DNA of 64,000 nt from Rotaria sp. Silwood1 (GCA_905250075.1 CAJNOP010000280.1:1-64000); one strand, 5' to 3'. Positions 9,565 to 23,400 are shown, counted from the stretch's first letter. Notes: generated from the sequence alone by a model not told the origin. Program-made: numbers and translations.

Positions 9565-12500
9565 ATGTTATTTCGACATCTCCCTTTGCGTGTATGTCGT
9601 CGTCGTAATAGATTTGTAGTAATTCTCTTTCTTATCTTTCTTATTATATATCTCTTTCATGACAGTAATAATAATTCATCATTATCAAATACAGACTTAT
9701 CTAGTAGAAAACCTAGAAATATTCAAGAAAAGAAAATACGTATTAATCGAGAAACATATACAACACCTGAACCATGTCGTCAGTGTCCAGGAGAAAATGG
9801 AGCAGGTGTATCTTTAACGGTAATGGAGAAATACATCAGAAGAAAAATCTTAATTTAATTTAAGTATATGTGTTGTTTCTCTAGGCCGAAGAATCCAAAG
9901 ATTTAGATGCGATTATGAAAAAAGAATTTTTTAATTTACGTGCAAGTGATAAAATTTCATTATGGAGATCAATACCTGATACTCGAGATTCATTGTATGT
10001 TAAAAAATTGAAATTTTTCATTTTTATCTAATTCATAGAAAAAAAATATAGATGTAAATCAGTTCACTATCCAGATGATTTACCAACTGCATCCGTTGTC
10101 ATTGTATTTAAAAACGAACGTTGGTCACCAGTACTTCGGACTGTTTATTCAGTTCTTAATCGTTCACCAAAGCATTTATTAAAAGAAGTTATTTTAGTTG
10201 ATGATCAATCGGATATTGGTAACGAGAAATTCTATAGAAAAAAAAAAACAAATGATTTTATGTATGTTCAATGATTTAGAGGAAATGGGACAACGTTTAG
10301 ATGATTATTGTGAAGAACATTTTGGAGAATTAGTTAGAGTATTACGAGCACCAACGAGACTTGGATTGATTAAAGGAAAAAATTATGGTGCAAAAAATGG
10401 TTAGTTTTATTTTGAAATTAAAACAAAAAATTCTCGTTCTTATTTATATAGCTACCGGTGATGTTGTTATTTTTCTTGATGCTCATTGTGAAGCAAATGT
10501 TGGATGGTAAAGAAAAAATAATTTTCTTTTGCTTTTAGAAAGAAGAGAGATTAAGATCATAAATTTGCTTATTTTATGGATCGTTAAAAATCATCTTTCG
10601 TTTGATGCACAATGCTACCCTGAGTCATGTGATAGTAATTTCAGATCAATTCAATGATTCCCAGGGTAACGAAAGGCCATAAATATTATCCTTAGTTTCT
10701 TATCATCTAAATTCTCGTCGATTTTGTGAGGTATCTTGATAATAACCGAAAAGTCTATTGAAAAGCCTTATCGGTACATTAGCTAACAACTCGCTACTGT
10801 TTGTTGGTTTATTCTCTGTTGAAGATCCATGAAGCTTTGTCAAAGCAAATCTTTCTATGTCAGGCAATAGTATTTTTCATAAGCTACAAAAGCGTATATT
10901 TTTCAAACTCAATGAATACTAGCCACCTAATAAATCAAAAATTCATATGTGATCCACCTCAAGCTTCCATCAAGAAATGAATTTCACTAAGGTGCCTCCT
11001 GTACTATGTAGTTATCCGCCAATTTAAGTTTGAATAACGTCTGTCGGAACAACTTTTTGATGGTGTTCATTTTTTGGCTGAAACGTGAGTGCAACGTCAG
11101 GCAGGAAATAGGCAAATTTATGGTCTTATTCGTCTCCCTGTTTTCTTCGATTTCAATAAAAATATTAATTTTTTTATAGGTTAGAACCACTTTTATTTCG
11201 AATTAAAGAAAAACGTTCAGCTATCTTATGTCCAATGATTGATATGATTAGTGATCATGATATGTCATATGGCGTAAATGATATTCTTAGTTTGTTAATT
11301 AATTTAAATTTGATTGTTACAGGGTACTGGATCTGGAAGTGTAGGTGGGTTTTGGTGGTCATTACATTTCACTTGGATACCAACACCACAACGAATACTT
11401 GATGCACAAAAGTCAAAAATTGATCCTTATCCGTGCGTATATTATGTAGTTTTTTTATTTCAAAAATTTGAGATTGTTTGATTTTCGAAATTTGGCTAGA
11501 ATTAATATTATCACTCCGATTATAGAAAAATGAAATCGAATGATTTGATTTCGAAGTTTATATTTATGATTTTGTAAATTTTAACAGAAGAAAAATACTG
11601 CTAAGGTTGAATTAGAAAATATAATGTTAATTATTGTCAATGAAGATGACGAATGTCTTTAAGTTTGACTACAACTTCTCGATTATAGTTTTGTCTCATT
11701 TAAAGAAGTACTAATTATTCAACTGATTTGACAGATCACTAATAAAAATACTGGAAGGCTTTGATGAGAATTTATGTTAGAACCCGTTCGATCTAGTCCA
11801 GCATTCACTGGATGGTCCATACTTTAAAAGCAACAGCCAATGCTAACTTAACTATTATAAGATCGTCGTCTAGATTATTCGAGAAATATGTACGGCACGT
11901 TAGTAGCAGAAATCGAAGTCTCTAGAAAGTAAGGCTGAAAAATGTCGTCGAGATTAGGAGTAGGGTTCAGTCCCAGATCCCAACATATTGTACCTGACGG
12001 ATTCTAATATATGTCTAGTTGCCGTCTGGAACTTTTATTCGTTAAACAGAATCATTAAAACAACGGTTTGTTTTTCTAGTTTAACAGATTTTATTGGAAT
12101 ATGTTTCATACTTTTAAAAAATTAAGTTCTGTTATCTAATTAAATAAAATAGATTTAAAAAAATTACTTCGATGTCCATGAAAAGAAAATAATAAGGAAA
12201 TGACGATGTCAAATAAATAAAAAAGACTACAAATGAATAAGAATTCTTCGTTTTTTTCTCTTTAGATCACCAACAATGGCTGGAGGTCTTGTGGCAGCAG
12301 ACAGAAAATATTTCTTTGAAATTGGTGGTTATGGTAGGATATTTTTAGATATGATTGATTCATTAATGTTTTCATTTGTATCTTTTTAAACTTAGACGAA
12401 GATATGGAAGTAAGATTTTTCTGTTTCACTATGATCATTGAATTATTTTATGTTATAATATATAGGTTTGGGGTGGTGAAAATTTAGAAATCTCATTCCG

Positions 12501-13463
12501 TGTATGGATGTGTGGTGGTAGTCTTGAATTTGTTCCATGTTCTCGTGTTGGTCATATCTTTCGACCGGGTCATCCGTACAATATGACTGGATTAAAAGGT
12601 AATTATGCAAAATCTTCATCATTTAGAAAGAAAAAGAAATTATTTTACAGGCAAAGGTGATGTACATGGTCGAAATTCAATGCGTTTAGCTGATGTTTGG
12701 ATGGATGATTATAAACGTTTCTATTATATGCATCGACAGGAACTTATAGTAAGATATAATTGATTTTTTTTTTGTTATATGAAAGATAATAAATATTGAA
12801 TTATTTTAATTTTAGGGTAAAGATTTTGGTGATGTTGAAGAACGTCGTGCTATTCGTACTCGTTTAAAGTGTCATTCATTTAAATGGTATCTTGATAATG
12901 TATATCCAGAAAAGTTTATTCTAGATGAAAATGTTCTTGCATATGGAGAAGTAAATAAAAGTCTAATAAATAAAATTTTTATATATGTTTATTTTATTGT
13001 TTTACTTAGGTTAGAAATCCTTCTTCAGTCTTATGTTTAGATACATTAGGTAAAGATGACAAAGGATCAGCAGACGTAGCAGTTTTTTCATGTCAAAATG
13101 GTGTATCAGCTAATCAATATTTTTCACTTACAAAAACTAATCAATTACGTCGAGAAGATACATGTGCAATTATTTCTAATTCAAAAACAATTCATTTAAG
13201 TCATTGCTCTTATAGCGATAAGAATCAAAAATGGACACATTTTAAAGTAAAAAAAAGAAAAAAAACAAAAGAATAATTTATTTTAATTAGATTGTGATTG
13301 TTTTCTTTTTTTAATTTTATTAAAGAATGGTTTCATTATTCATCATCCGAGTAATCTTTGTCTTGATACTGAAGGTCTTTCAAATGAAAATTCAATCAAA
13401 TTAAATAAATGTGAAACTAATAAGCCATCACAACAATGGATATTTGAACATTATGCAAAATAA
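9565..13463 (+). CDS. GALNT: Polypeptide N-acetylgalactosaminyltransferase (GT27)
   Basis: Type II Golgi enzyme starting mucin-type O-glycosylation by moving GalNAc from UDP-GalNAc to Ser/Thr. Fourteen exons: 9565-9819, 9885-9994, 10052-10218, 10280-10399, 10452-10506, 11180-11273, 11323-11432, 12266-12333, 12396-12409, 12466-12598, 12651-12748, 12816-12950, 13010-13246, 13326-13463; 577 aa. Order: short cytosolic Arg-rich tail; TM anchor about residues 19-34; stem; GT1 domain with [18 protein letters not shown] and the metal-binding DAH ([12 protein letters not shown]); Gal/GalNAc-T motif [18 protein letters not shown]-terminal ricin-type lectin domain with CLD and QxW-type repeats (NQKW, SQQW). 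Exon 9 is only 14 nt (DEDME). ATG 9565 directly follows a TTTCAG acceptor, so a 5' UTR exon probably lies upstream. Paralogue class unresolved. Introns 5 (10507-11179) and 7 (11433-12265) are long; the latter is locally GC-richer. Confidence 0.93.
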
Positions 13464-14129
13464 TTAATTCTGACAACACTCCATTACTTTTTTTTCCAGT
13501 TTTGATCTCAAACAGTACTATTACTAATTCTTGATAATCATTCTCCTTTTTGTTATTTTTTTTTATAGTTTTATTGTTTTGTTATTAATTATAAAATAGT
13601 TCTACTAATATACTAATAATTTTTCTTTTGTCTTTTTTTTTTTAATTTCATACTAAGTACGTGATATTTGTTGTTGGTTATTTATTTATTTATTTATTGA
13701 AACAGTTAAGAAATAAAAAAAAAGGAAAATCCTAGCCATATATTTTTACAATGTTTATATTTATTTTATTTTAATTTCAATTTATGAATTGTAACAATTA
13801 ATAAGGATGTTATACTCTTAGAAATGAATTTTAGTTGTGCAACACTTGAACCTAGTGAAAATATTTCTGATGACGTCATTGGCTGAATCATCATCGATGT
13901 AATGTCACCATCCAGGTGAGTTTTTGTGACATTCCAAGTAGTTTATAAAAACAAGACAGAATAACAATATTCATTTTTGATTCATAAAAATTAACGAAAA
14001 CAATAAAGGAAGTACGAAATATCTGAAAATAGAACGTTGTCATATATATCCAGGTGTAGGTAGATTTATAAAAAATCTGTTGTTTTAGAAATTTAATATC
14101 TTGATAGATACTTTAATTTCTAAATAGAA
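13464..14129. other. GALNT-UNG intergenic stretch
   Basis: AT-rich; contains an AATAAA at about 13712 suitable as the GALNT polyadenylation signal, and a palindromic CRE-type site nearer UNG. No coding exon seen. Confidence 0.5.
13871..13878. promoter_or_regulatory. CRE/ATF-type site upstream of UNG
   Basis: A perfect TGACGTCA palindrome, immediately followed by an ATTGG (inverted CCAAT) at 13877-13881, about 255 bp before the first UNG ATG. CREB/ATF and NF-Y sites of this kind are common in metazoan housekeeping promoters. Function inferred from sequence and position only. Confidence 0.35.
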
Positions 14130-16130
14130 ATGTCGAAGTTAGAATATTTAAAAAAATTTTTGAATATATTAATCATCGTTAGTAATTATACTTCTTATCT
14201 TTATAGATTAATGGCAAAAACTAGAACACGAAAAGTTACTACAAAAAAAGAAGCTACTCTTAAAAAAACAACGAAAACAAAACGAACAAAGAAGACTAGT
14301 TCATCGAAAAAACAAGAGAAACCTTTAGTCGAGCTTCCATTAACTACAAATATCAATACATTAGAAAAATCATTGAGTAGTCTAGTCCATGATGTATCAT
14401 GGTCAGAAAATCTTCAAGATTTATTTAATTGTAATAATTTCAAAAAAATTGAACAATTTTTAAATAATTTATGGTCAACTGGAAAAAAAACATATCCTCC
14501 AAATGATCTTATTTTTGAAGCATTTAATAAAACACCATTTGATAAAGTAAAAGTAGTTCTTCTCGGTCAAGATCCATATCATGATGATGGACAAGTAAAA
14601 ACAACAAAAAAATAAAATAAAAAATCAAAATTTGTTTTTTTTTTTAATAATATTTTCTAGGCTCATGGATTAGCTTTTTCCGTACCTAAAACAATGACAA
14701 TATTACCACCATCTTTAAAAAATATTTTTAAAGAATTAGCAAATGATATACCATCATTTCAAATTCCTAATCATGGTTGTTTAGGTAGCATTTTCGAAGG
14801 ATATACTAAATCAATTGTTATTTCTTTTTGTGATTTTTACTCTTTAGAAAAATGGGCAAATTCAGGTGTTCTTCTACTCAATGCTTCATTGACAGTCGAG
14901 TAAGTTTAACAAAATATTTCCTAAAAATAATACTGCTTAAAATTATAAGAACAGTTATTGTTAACTTTTTTTGTAATATTGAATATTTAACTTGAATCCT
15001 AATATTGAGTTGCATTAGTCGATAAAGCTCTATATAAAATGCTCTATTTACAGAGATCTGCATCGAAGCTATTTAAATTGCCATTGAATACTACAGATTT
15101 TTTTGCATGTTGAGTTTCACTCTTTGTGGAAACTGATATAATATGAAGGCTCGATTTACATCCTCACAGCGCTCAACAAAGGTAAAGAAAAGGTGAAATC
15201 GAGATTGATTTCGAGTTCTTTTTATAAGTACAATGAATACCAAAAAATAAATCTTAGAATTTAAAAAGATATCTTATATTAAACTTGGTTTATTGATGAG
15301 ACATTTAGTTCGGTTCGAAGCAGCTCTATAAGGTCTCATAGTTGGACTTGATGAGAAAGTTATGCAAAACTAAAAAAGAACACAATAGTTTTCATCTTCC
15401 AGGTAACGTGAGAGAGGTTTTTTTTTTTTAACAGTATCATCTGAAGAAGCATTAAAGTCTGAATTAATATGAGCGATTATCGCACTTTTTTAATGACCTT
15501 TCATTACAAATTTACGAGCATCTCACAACACCAAAATAAGACACTTTTCAATGACCCTTGATAAAAATATTGTTGTTGTTTTTGGTAGTTTTATATTGCT
15601 TGTAAATTTGAGAGAAAAAGTCATAACAAAATGTGATGATTTCTCATATTATTCAGCGTTTGCAGATGGTATTATTAAAAACCAGCCTCGTCAACACTAA
15701 TAGAGACTATTCAAATTGTACTTTAGATTTGAGTTATGTAATCGACATCACGAGTAGTGTTGTATATATGTACTTATCTTTTCAGACCTCATTTACCCAA
15801 TTCTCATTCTCGTATTGGTTGGACACAATTTACTGATGATGTCATTAAACTCTTATCAACTAAACGTCAAGGTTCGATAATAATAAATTTCTTTTATTTT
15901 CTATAATATTAAATTTTTGAAATAAAAACAATTTAGGTCTTGTTTTTCTTCTTTGGGGTGGTTATGCGCATGCCAAAGAAAAATTAATTGATCAAACAAA
16001 ACATACAATTATCAAAACCGCACATCCATCTCCACTATCATTTAATAAATTTTCAAATTGTAAATGTTTTTCTCTTGTTAATGCAGCTCTTAAAAAATAT
16101 GGCGAACAACCAATCGATTGGTCACTTTAA
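14130..16130 (+). CDS. UNG: Uracil-DNA glycosylase, family 1
   Basis: Base-excision-repair enzyme removing uracil from DNA. Five exons: 14130-14594, 14661-14784, 14848-14899, 15786-15871, 15937-16130; 306 aa. Catalytic water-activating loop [19 protein letters not shown] spans the exon 1/2 junction. PPSL Pro-rich loop, [18 protein letters not shown] and the HPSPLS Leu-intercalation loop are all present, so it should be active. The N-terminus is Lys/Thr-rich with nuclear-type basic clusters ([16 protein letters not shown]). Two in-frame starts exist: 14130 adds a hydrophobic, mitochondrial-looking leader ([16 protein letters not shown]), while 14211 begins directly at MAKTRTRK (279 aa). This echoes mitochondrial/nuclear UNG1/UNG2 isoforms in mammals, though here it would be by start choice. 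The short intron 14785-14847 is open in frame. Intron 3 (14900-15785) is long. Confidence 0.93.
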
Positions 16131-16501
16131 AAATAAATTCGAATTTGAATATTTTTCTATCTAATAAATATATATGTATTTCTATATATATGTATTGATT
16201 ATTAATATATTTGTGTTTACATAAAACAAAAGACAAACAAATTCAGTAAAGAGACATAAGCAAAACAATTATCCACGTAAAATCTTGTTTTCATGAGTTG
16301 ATCAAAAAAAAAAATAAGAGAAACCAAAAATGAAAAAAAACAGATAATGTTGAGCATCATCACGGATTGAGTATTAAACATAATCTCACCGGAAAAATCA
16401 GAAAAAAGCAAAAAGAAAGTGATAAAATGAGAAATCAAGAAATAATATGAAAAAGACTATAAATCTTTTATATGAAGAATAGATCAATGAAACTTTTATA
16501 A

Positions 16502-19500
16502 TTATACTTCATCTCCACTGTATTCTTCAGTATCATCGTCCTCAGAACTAGTTGGTATAAAAGCTTCCACTATTGTTGGCACTGGTATTCTTTGGGGTCT
16601 AAAATAAATCGTTTGATTTTTTTCAAATCGAATTATAATTAAATAATAAAAACAAAGAGAAGCAAAATTCAAAAGCACACAAAATATATACCATATCTCT
16701 CGTATTGTTCGCATGATACCAATATAAGAGGATCTATGAAGTAGTTATGATGAAAAAAAAAACAAGACATTAAACTAATTATATTATTAACATACTTATT
16801 AGTATTAACAGCATCTTCTGGCGAAGAATTCGAACGATTACGTGGTGCTATACCCAAAGCGTATGTATTTATTATATTAGCTTGTGTTGAGCTAGTTTAT
16901 ACATAAGCCATGTTGATTAATAAGCAAGAAAAACTGGGTTAATAGAAACGTCTACTTACTTATCGGAAATAGAATTATTCAATGACATTGATGGATGAGT
17001 TAATGTATTTATATTAGATGATCGAGTTGAAGGAACAGGTGCATGATTTGTTTTCTAAGTATTAAAAAAAATATTTTCAACGTGAATGTAATCAAAAGAC
17101 AAAATTAACTTTAATTTACTGTGGATCGTGATCGTTGAACAGTTTCCCTTTGTACTGGAATACTTGTTCGACCGAATGTCAAAGATGCATCTGATACTGG
17201 TAGTGTTTGTGAACCAGGACTTATTGGATCGGTATATGCTGAATTCGAAGGGGTAGATGATGATGAGATTGATCCTGATCGACTTGCAAACACACCGAAA
17301 AATTTTTTTGAAAAAGCTTTCTTTTTCGATGATGTTGGTGATATACGACCAGCATTTGAACTTGCATTATCATTTGCTGTAACTGTCGTATTACTTGAAA
17401 CACTTTCACTGCGTGCATAAGGACGTCCATCCGTTATATAATGAAAACTATCCATTTCAGAGCCAAATTCAGGTATTGGACCAATACTGAATAAATACAT
17501 AAGTTTTTTTAATTCTTCAAGTTTTAATCGCTGTCGTTGTTCATACACACGTGAACGAAGACTTGGCGATTTAATAGCAACATCTACTGCATTAAGTAAT
17601 AATGTAAGAAAATAGGAAGCAAATGATGTATCATATAATAAGATTCCACCAGGCGGATCAATTACTCCTGTTATATCATTTCGACGCCAAACACCAATCT
17701 TAAAATAAATATAAGAAAAAAAATTATTATTATTATTTTTTTGTCTTTTTTTTGTTTCCATTTTACTTTATAATGAAGTTTTTCATCTTTCATACTTGGT
17801 TGTACTGTGATATAAATTTGTGTCACTCTTCCCGTAATAAAATCTGGTGAAAAATTTGCACCTGGTTCTTGAAAAACAATACAAACAAATGCATTTCCAA
17901 TTAAACCTTTTCTTATAGTACATTTTTCCTCAGCATTTGTTGATGGCACTAATGGTGCTATATTAAACATTATTTCATGATTTTCATATTCAGCATAATA
18001 TGAATATTCTCCATGTGAACCGTTTTTTGTATCAAGATCACCACGATATTTTTGAAAACCTTTTAAATAAATGCGTTTTGATATTCGATCAAGAAAATCC
18101 CACATATCATTTAATGGATTTTCATTATTAAATATATCCTGTTCATTTGTTTGATTAAAATGTTGATAAATAACACCAATTTTACAATTATATCGTTCAT
18201 CATTTTGTTTATCAAATAAATAAATTTTTTCATTCGCCTGTTAACAAAAATTTTACATGAAAATAATTTCAATATTATATTATTTTTCTTCTCACCTACT
18301 CACTTTTGGATCACCGACAGGTCCATATGTATGAACTGGTGGTAAACGTGCTTTATTCAATAAAACTCGGAGAATACTATTTTCATTCTTACTATCAAAT
18401 ATTTCAGATACATCATAATTACGATATTGAGTACTATAAATAATCAAATAAGTTAGTTAATTATATATCATATTAAAGATTTATACCGAATAATCACACG
18501 TGCTTCACATATATCTGTCATAGCTGTTTTTTGATTAATACATCGTAGCGATGCTATAAATGGACCTTCATCATCGAATTCACCAGAATAATTTATATGA
18601 AACTAGTTATATAGGAATAGAACGACTTTTGTCGTAAACATTGATTCACTTACATAGTCGAAAAAATTATCACGATAAATTTTTGAAACGCACAACGATG
18701 TATGTGATTCAAATATAAATAATTCACTTGAACGTGGTTCAGATAAATTTTCGTCGAGAATAAATGATGATGATATTGAATCTTCAGTTGTAGATAATGG
18801 AAAACGTTCATTACTATTCGAAGGTATGAATCGGGAAACATGTACAGGTGCTGTTGGTGACCTCTAACAATAAACACATATATATATATATTTAAAAAAA
18901 TTTGATTTTCAATTTGATTTTCTTAACACTACCTGTTGTTTCTCTTCGTCAGACTTAAATATCATGTTTAGTCTTAATTTTGAGGCGATTAAATGGGTAT
19001 AGAGTCAGACAATGGAAAAAGAAAAAAAGAACGAGGCTTAGCTTTTTTTTTTCCTATTAAGAACCCTGTTTTTTTTTCATTAACAATCCCCTACATATAA
19101 GATGAAGAACAACAGAGAAAAAGACGCGGAAGAGAAAAAAAATATATAAATAACAAAACAAAGAGTGTGTGAAATGGAAAAAAATAAGACTACTAATGGT
19201 TTGTCATTGTTATTCAAGCGTAACTACAATAGACGCTTATATGAGTATCTCATTATCGAGAGACTTTCATTTTTTAAAAATATTTTTTGTTACGGAAAAA
19301 AGAAACACTTGTTTTTGTGTTTGTCTCTTTTTGAGACAAATGTTATTTCAAGGAGAAGAGACAAAAATACGACAAGTATTGATTCACACTATGAGCTGAC
19401 AAGAGTAATCTTCATCTTGTCTATATTCTAAATCTTTAAAATGATTACTTATGATCTTAAGATGAAATGACAGTACTTTCTTAAAAATAAAAGTTACCAC

Positions 19501-20499
19501 TACGTTTAAAAGAATAGTTGAAATATCGTGTTTATATCTTTCATTTCACACACACTCTGTCTTTTGACCCACTCATTATTCTATATCATGTATTTTAGTA
19601 ATGTCGTGTATTACACAAAGAAAAAGAAATTTGTTTCTCAAACATGAGAACATGCATACAACGATTTGACTTACCGGTCGAAGGGTTGGATCTGCTTTCA
19701 TTGCGACTGTATCAGTGAATTGAATTGAAGAAGTTGAAACAGACTTGTCAGTTTTGTTCAGCGTAGGATTATTCGTGTTTGCTTCGTCTCTAAAATATAA
19801 GTTTATAATTAAAGAAAAAGACATGATGACCGACAAGAAAGGCATTCACTTTTCGTTAGAGTACATAATAATCATCTGCAGCTACCTCACATTTACTGAT
19901 AAGAAAAAAAAAAGGGAAGAGAAGAAAAAAGAAAGAAAGAATTGTTAGTTTCTTTTTCTCATTATCAATAGATTTTTTTTGTCACCGGTTTCTAATGAAA
20001 TGACGTAGTTTCAGACTACGATGTCGTTATCATGATCATCTGTTATTATACCCATAACTTACTTTATAATACTTTTTTGATGATGTTTTGGATTACGGAA
20101 GGCATGTGGTAAAAAAGAACTAAAATGTATTTGAGCAATTGAATTACGATGTTCAAGAGATGCATGATGATCTTTTTCGACTGATGTTTTCGGTTCACTA
20201 GAACGTTTATCACGTCTGGTATCTAATTTATTTAAAAGTTCTGGCATATATGTTGATTCTACTGGTGTATCGGGCGATGCATCGTCTGTAGTTGAGATTG
20301 CTCGAACTCGTAATGGAGGTCTTTGTTGATAATGACGATCTTTTCTAGGGGATTTTATTGGTTGTCTTTCTAGATATTGTTCACTATGAGATACTTGCGA
20401 GTCTAATGGTTTGTTAGAACGCGAACTAATGGAAACACGATTTTTTAATAGTGATAATCGTGGAGGTGGTGATGATGATGCTGTTGAATCGATCGACAT
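16502..20499 (-). CDS. Rap/Ran-GAP domain protein, SIPA1/RAP1GAP-like
   Basis: Predicted GTPase activator for Rap-type small GTPases. Exons (minus): 20063-20499, 19675-19789, 18933-18953, 18654-18863, 18487-18602, 18304-18433, 17767-18237, 17120-17698, 16960-17054, 16796-16891, 16502-16598; 788 aa. The N-terminal third is Ser/Arg-rich and disordered. The middle matches the SIPA1/RAP1GAP module: IGVIYQHFNQTNEQDIFNNE, GFQKYRGDLDTKNG, NHEIMFNIAPL, then LIGNAFVCIVFQEPGA. The Asn of the family's IGN 'Asn thumb' is kept (about residue 458), but the usual preceding His and following Asp of HIGND are Leu and Ala. The tail is Ser/Thr-rich with a basic patch (SKKKAFSKKFF) and an acidic end. I see no PDZ or CNH domain. 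A further 42-nt exon (16692-16733) may be spliced in. The 21-nt third exon (SDEEKQQ) is less certain. Confidence 0.85.
16692..16733 (-). other. Candidate cassette exon creating a junction stop
   Basis: Between the last two coding exons of the Rap-GAP gene lies a 42-nt segment with a TTCATAG acceptor and ATG|GTATAT donor. The flanking introns would be 62 and 93 nt, the normal local size. It is in phase (KSSYIGIMRTIREI), but its terminal TG joins the next exon's A to form TGA. Inclusion would drop the acidic C-terminal tail; skipping restores it. Confidence 0.4.
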
Positions 20500-23400
20500 G
20501 ATTATATGATAAAGAATAAAATTATTTTCCTAAAATTAAGAAAAATCGAAATGAAAATTAATTTTTTTCAAGAGTAAAAAAACACGATGTATTAATAAAT
20601 AATTTATTATTACTTTTGATTTTTTTATATTAACAAACAAAAAAGAATCTTAACATGTATTAAATTTATTGCATATAATACATATCTTGTAAACAAAAAA
20701 AAAGAGGATTTTTCAAAGCTTTCTTCACATATACATACATATATTTGCACTTATCGCTCCATCAATAATATATTTCTATAGCTATGACTCATGTCTATTC
20801 AAAATAAATTTCTCATTAGTAATTTTACATCAAAATCTTATTAGAAAAAAAAATGAAATAAAGCAATTTTTTCTTCACTGAGTAGCACTATTTAATAGTT
20901 GAATGCTTAAAAATAAAAGAATAGTTCATGAATAAAAGAACCTAAATAAATATTATTATCGATTAACCGATCTTTCATGGCATATACATCGTTATGCGCA
21001 TACTCGCTGCGTTCTGCTTGAGTAATCTTTTTTTTTCTTTTTTTCTTCGTATTTACTCAATATAAACATGACTGTATAGATTAGAAAAGAGTTTTCTTTT
21101 GCGTATATTAAATTGCATATGCTCGATCATGCGTATTTCGAAAAGAAAAACATTATAATACAAAAAAAAGTAAAAGCAAAATATCTATCTGTTTTATAAT
21201 AAAAATATAGACAAATAATTGGTCATAAATCTATAATTATCTATTCATATGCCCTGATTTATTTAAGTTGTAAGTCAATGAATATTTACATAGTTACGTT
21301 AAATATTATATATATATATATACTTCACGTTATTAATAATATGCTCTCTTTTTTTCTATCCAAAATGTGCACAAAGATATAAAAAGAAAGAAAAATTGTT
21401 TATATGTCAAATGAAAGTTATTATACAATAGAAGTCAATATCACAAGATTTTATTGATATAATAAATATATCTTAATATTTTTCTGCACTTATTTTATAA
21501 CTCATCATTATGGATTCATAAAGACATTTGTCAATGTTAATAGCCATTTTAAAAATTATATGTGACGGAAACAATATTCATTATTTTCCTAAGAGAACAG
21601 CTTATTAAATTTTTAGAGGATACTTACTTAATAATAGTTTTTAAATATCAAAATAGAGATATTATAAAGTAGAAAAGAATAATCGACACATGTATAACGA
21701 GCAAATAAAAACAGAACATACTGCGCAATAAAATTAATTCGAGGAAAATTTTGACAACAAGAAAAGAAAGAAAAACTTTGATCTCTCTCTATTTAATATT
21801 CAAACTGCGTCGTTTTCTCTCTCATTCCTCTGTTTTCATAGTATTTTTTTTTTATTCCATTACACAGCAATACTATAGAAAAAGAAAAATGAGTCTAATA
21901 CATCAGGGACCCGAAAAGTATCAATTTGCTATAATAGTTTTAGCATTCTTTGTCACTTTCTTCTATTTTTTTATGATTTCTATAGTATTATTGATTTCTT
22001 CATTTTTCCCGGATGAGTGTTTTTTGTATTTTAAATACTATAGAAAATAAAAAAACTCAATATTGACTTATAATTTTATATTGCATCAACAGAACGCATG
22101 AACATGTCACCCTTTAGCAGTGGGGTTCTTTTTTTTTTTAATAACTCTTCATACTTGATTTTTCCTTATTTTTCTAAAAATAATAATAAGAAGAAAAAGA
22201 AAACAGGATAGATAAAAGGAAATGATATACTTCGCCTGATCTTCTTTCTTTCTTTTTTCTTCATCAAGAGAATAATAATGTACGATTGCAACATGCATGT
22301 CTATTCTCTTTTGGAATATAATGATCAAGTTAAAATCATAAATTTTGCTTTGTTTTATACATCTATATTCAGTCTTTGATTATCTTGATGAGTTCTCATA
22401 TATGATAAAGACGAAAAGAAAAATTCAATGATGTATTTGATATTATTTGTCGTGCATATCTTATATTATGTATATGAGCATCGATCTAAATTGAATTGAT
22501 CATAGCAAATGATAAGATTTAGAAAATGAATTCAATAAAGATATAAACTTTATTTTCATCGAATTTATATATGTCTTATATAGAATATTTGAAATCAATT
22601 CCATGATTAACATAATGGAATGTTTCTATGCTATTAGCTAATAAAAGATGTGCCCCACAACTCCTGAATTTAAACAAAAATTAGTTGATATGTCAATAAA
22701 GAGTGATTCTTATCAAAGTATATCTAAATAAGCTTCGAATATTTAGGACAAAGTTTTCAATGACATTTATATCTTTTAATAATAGTCATGCAAACAGAAC
22801 AAATGTAATAATTAAAACTTTGAAATCGACCAGTATTTTTTTTAAAGATATTTTATTGAACTATGAATTTATCATAAGTAATATAGTACAATTATATAAA
22901 GCAACACGTAGTATCTAAGGTAGGGGTGTGGCTATTCTCTGAACTTACACCTTAATTATAATGTTTCTTGTGTTTCTATGACCATTATTAAAAGAGATAA
23001 TGGTGTCGGATAACATGCCATTTAAGACATCCTTTTAAGTATTCAAAACTTATATTGATATAATTGGAAGCTTTTTTTTATAATAATTTTCCTGATGATA
23101 GTTGTTTGATATACTCTAAGTTTTGCATCGTTTAAAATTATTCTCTTGGAAAATAAACAATTGTTCAATGTATCACACATGGAATACTCAAAGAAGATTC
23201 AATTAAGATTTATTAAACATGATTCAAGAATATAAAAGTAATTGTGATATAAACTGTGAAACAGATTGAAAACAAACTTTTTATCGAAATTCTTCATAAT
23301 AGATATAATTATGTGAATAAGAAAAATCTTACTTTCATCAAGGTTAGAGCAATATTAGTTCTTTTTTGAATACTGCATATGGTAATTTTCTAAATTATCT

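Noticed and set aside
15308-15330. GGTTCGA-type word suggesting a tRNA B-box in a UNG intron
   Set aside because: No A-box or cloverleaf could be built around it.
21751-22050. 99-aa + ORF with a transmembrane-like segment
   Set aside because: T-rich AT DNA readily encodes Phe/Ile/Leu runs; no family match or supporting splice structure.
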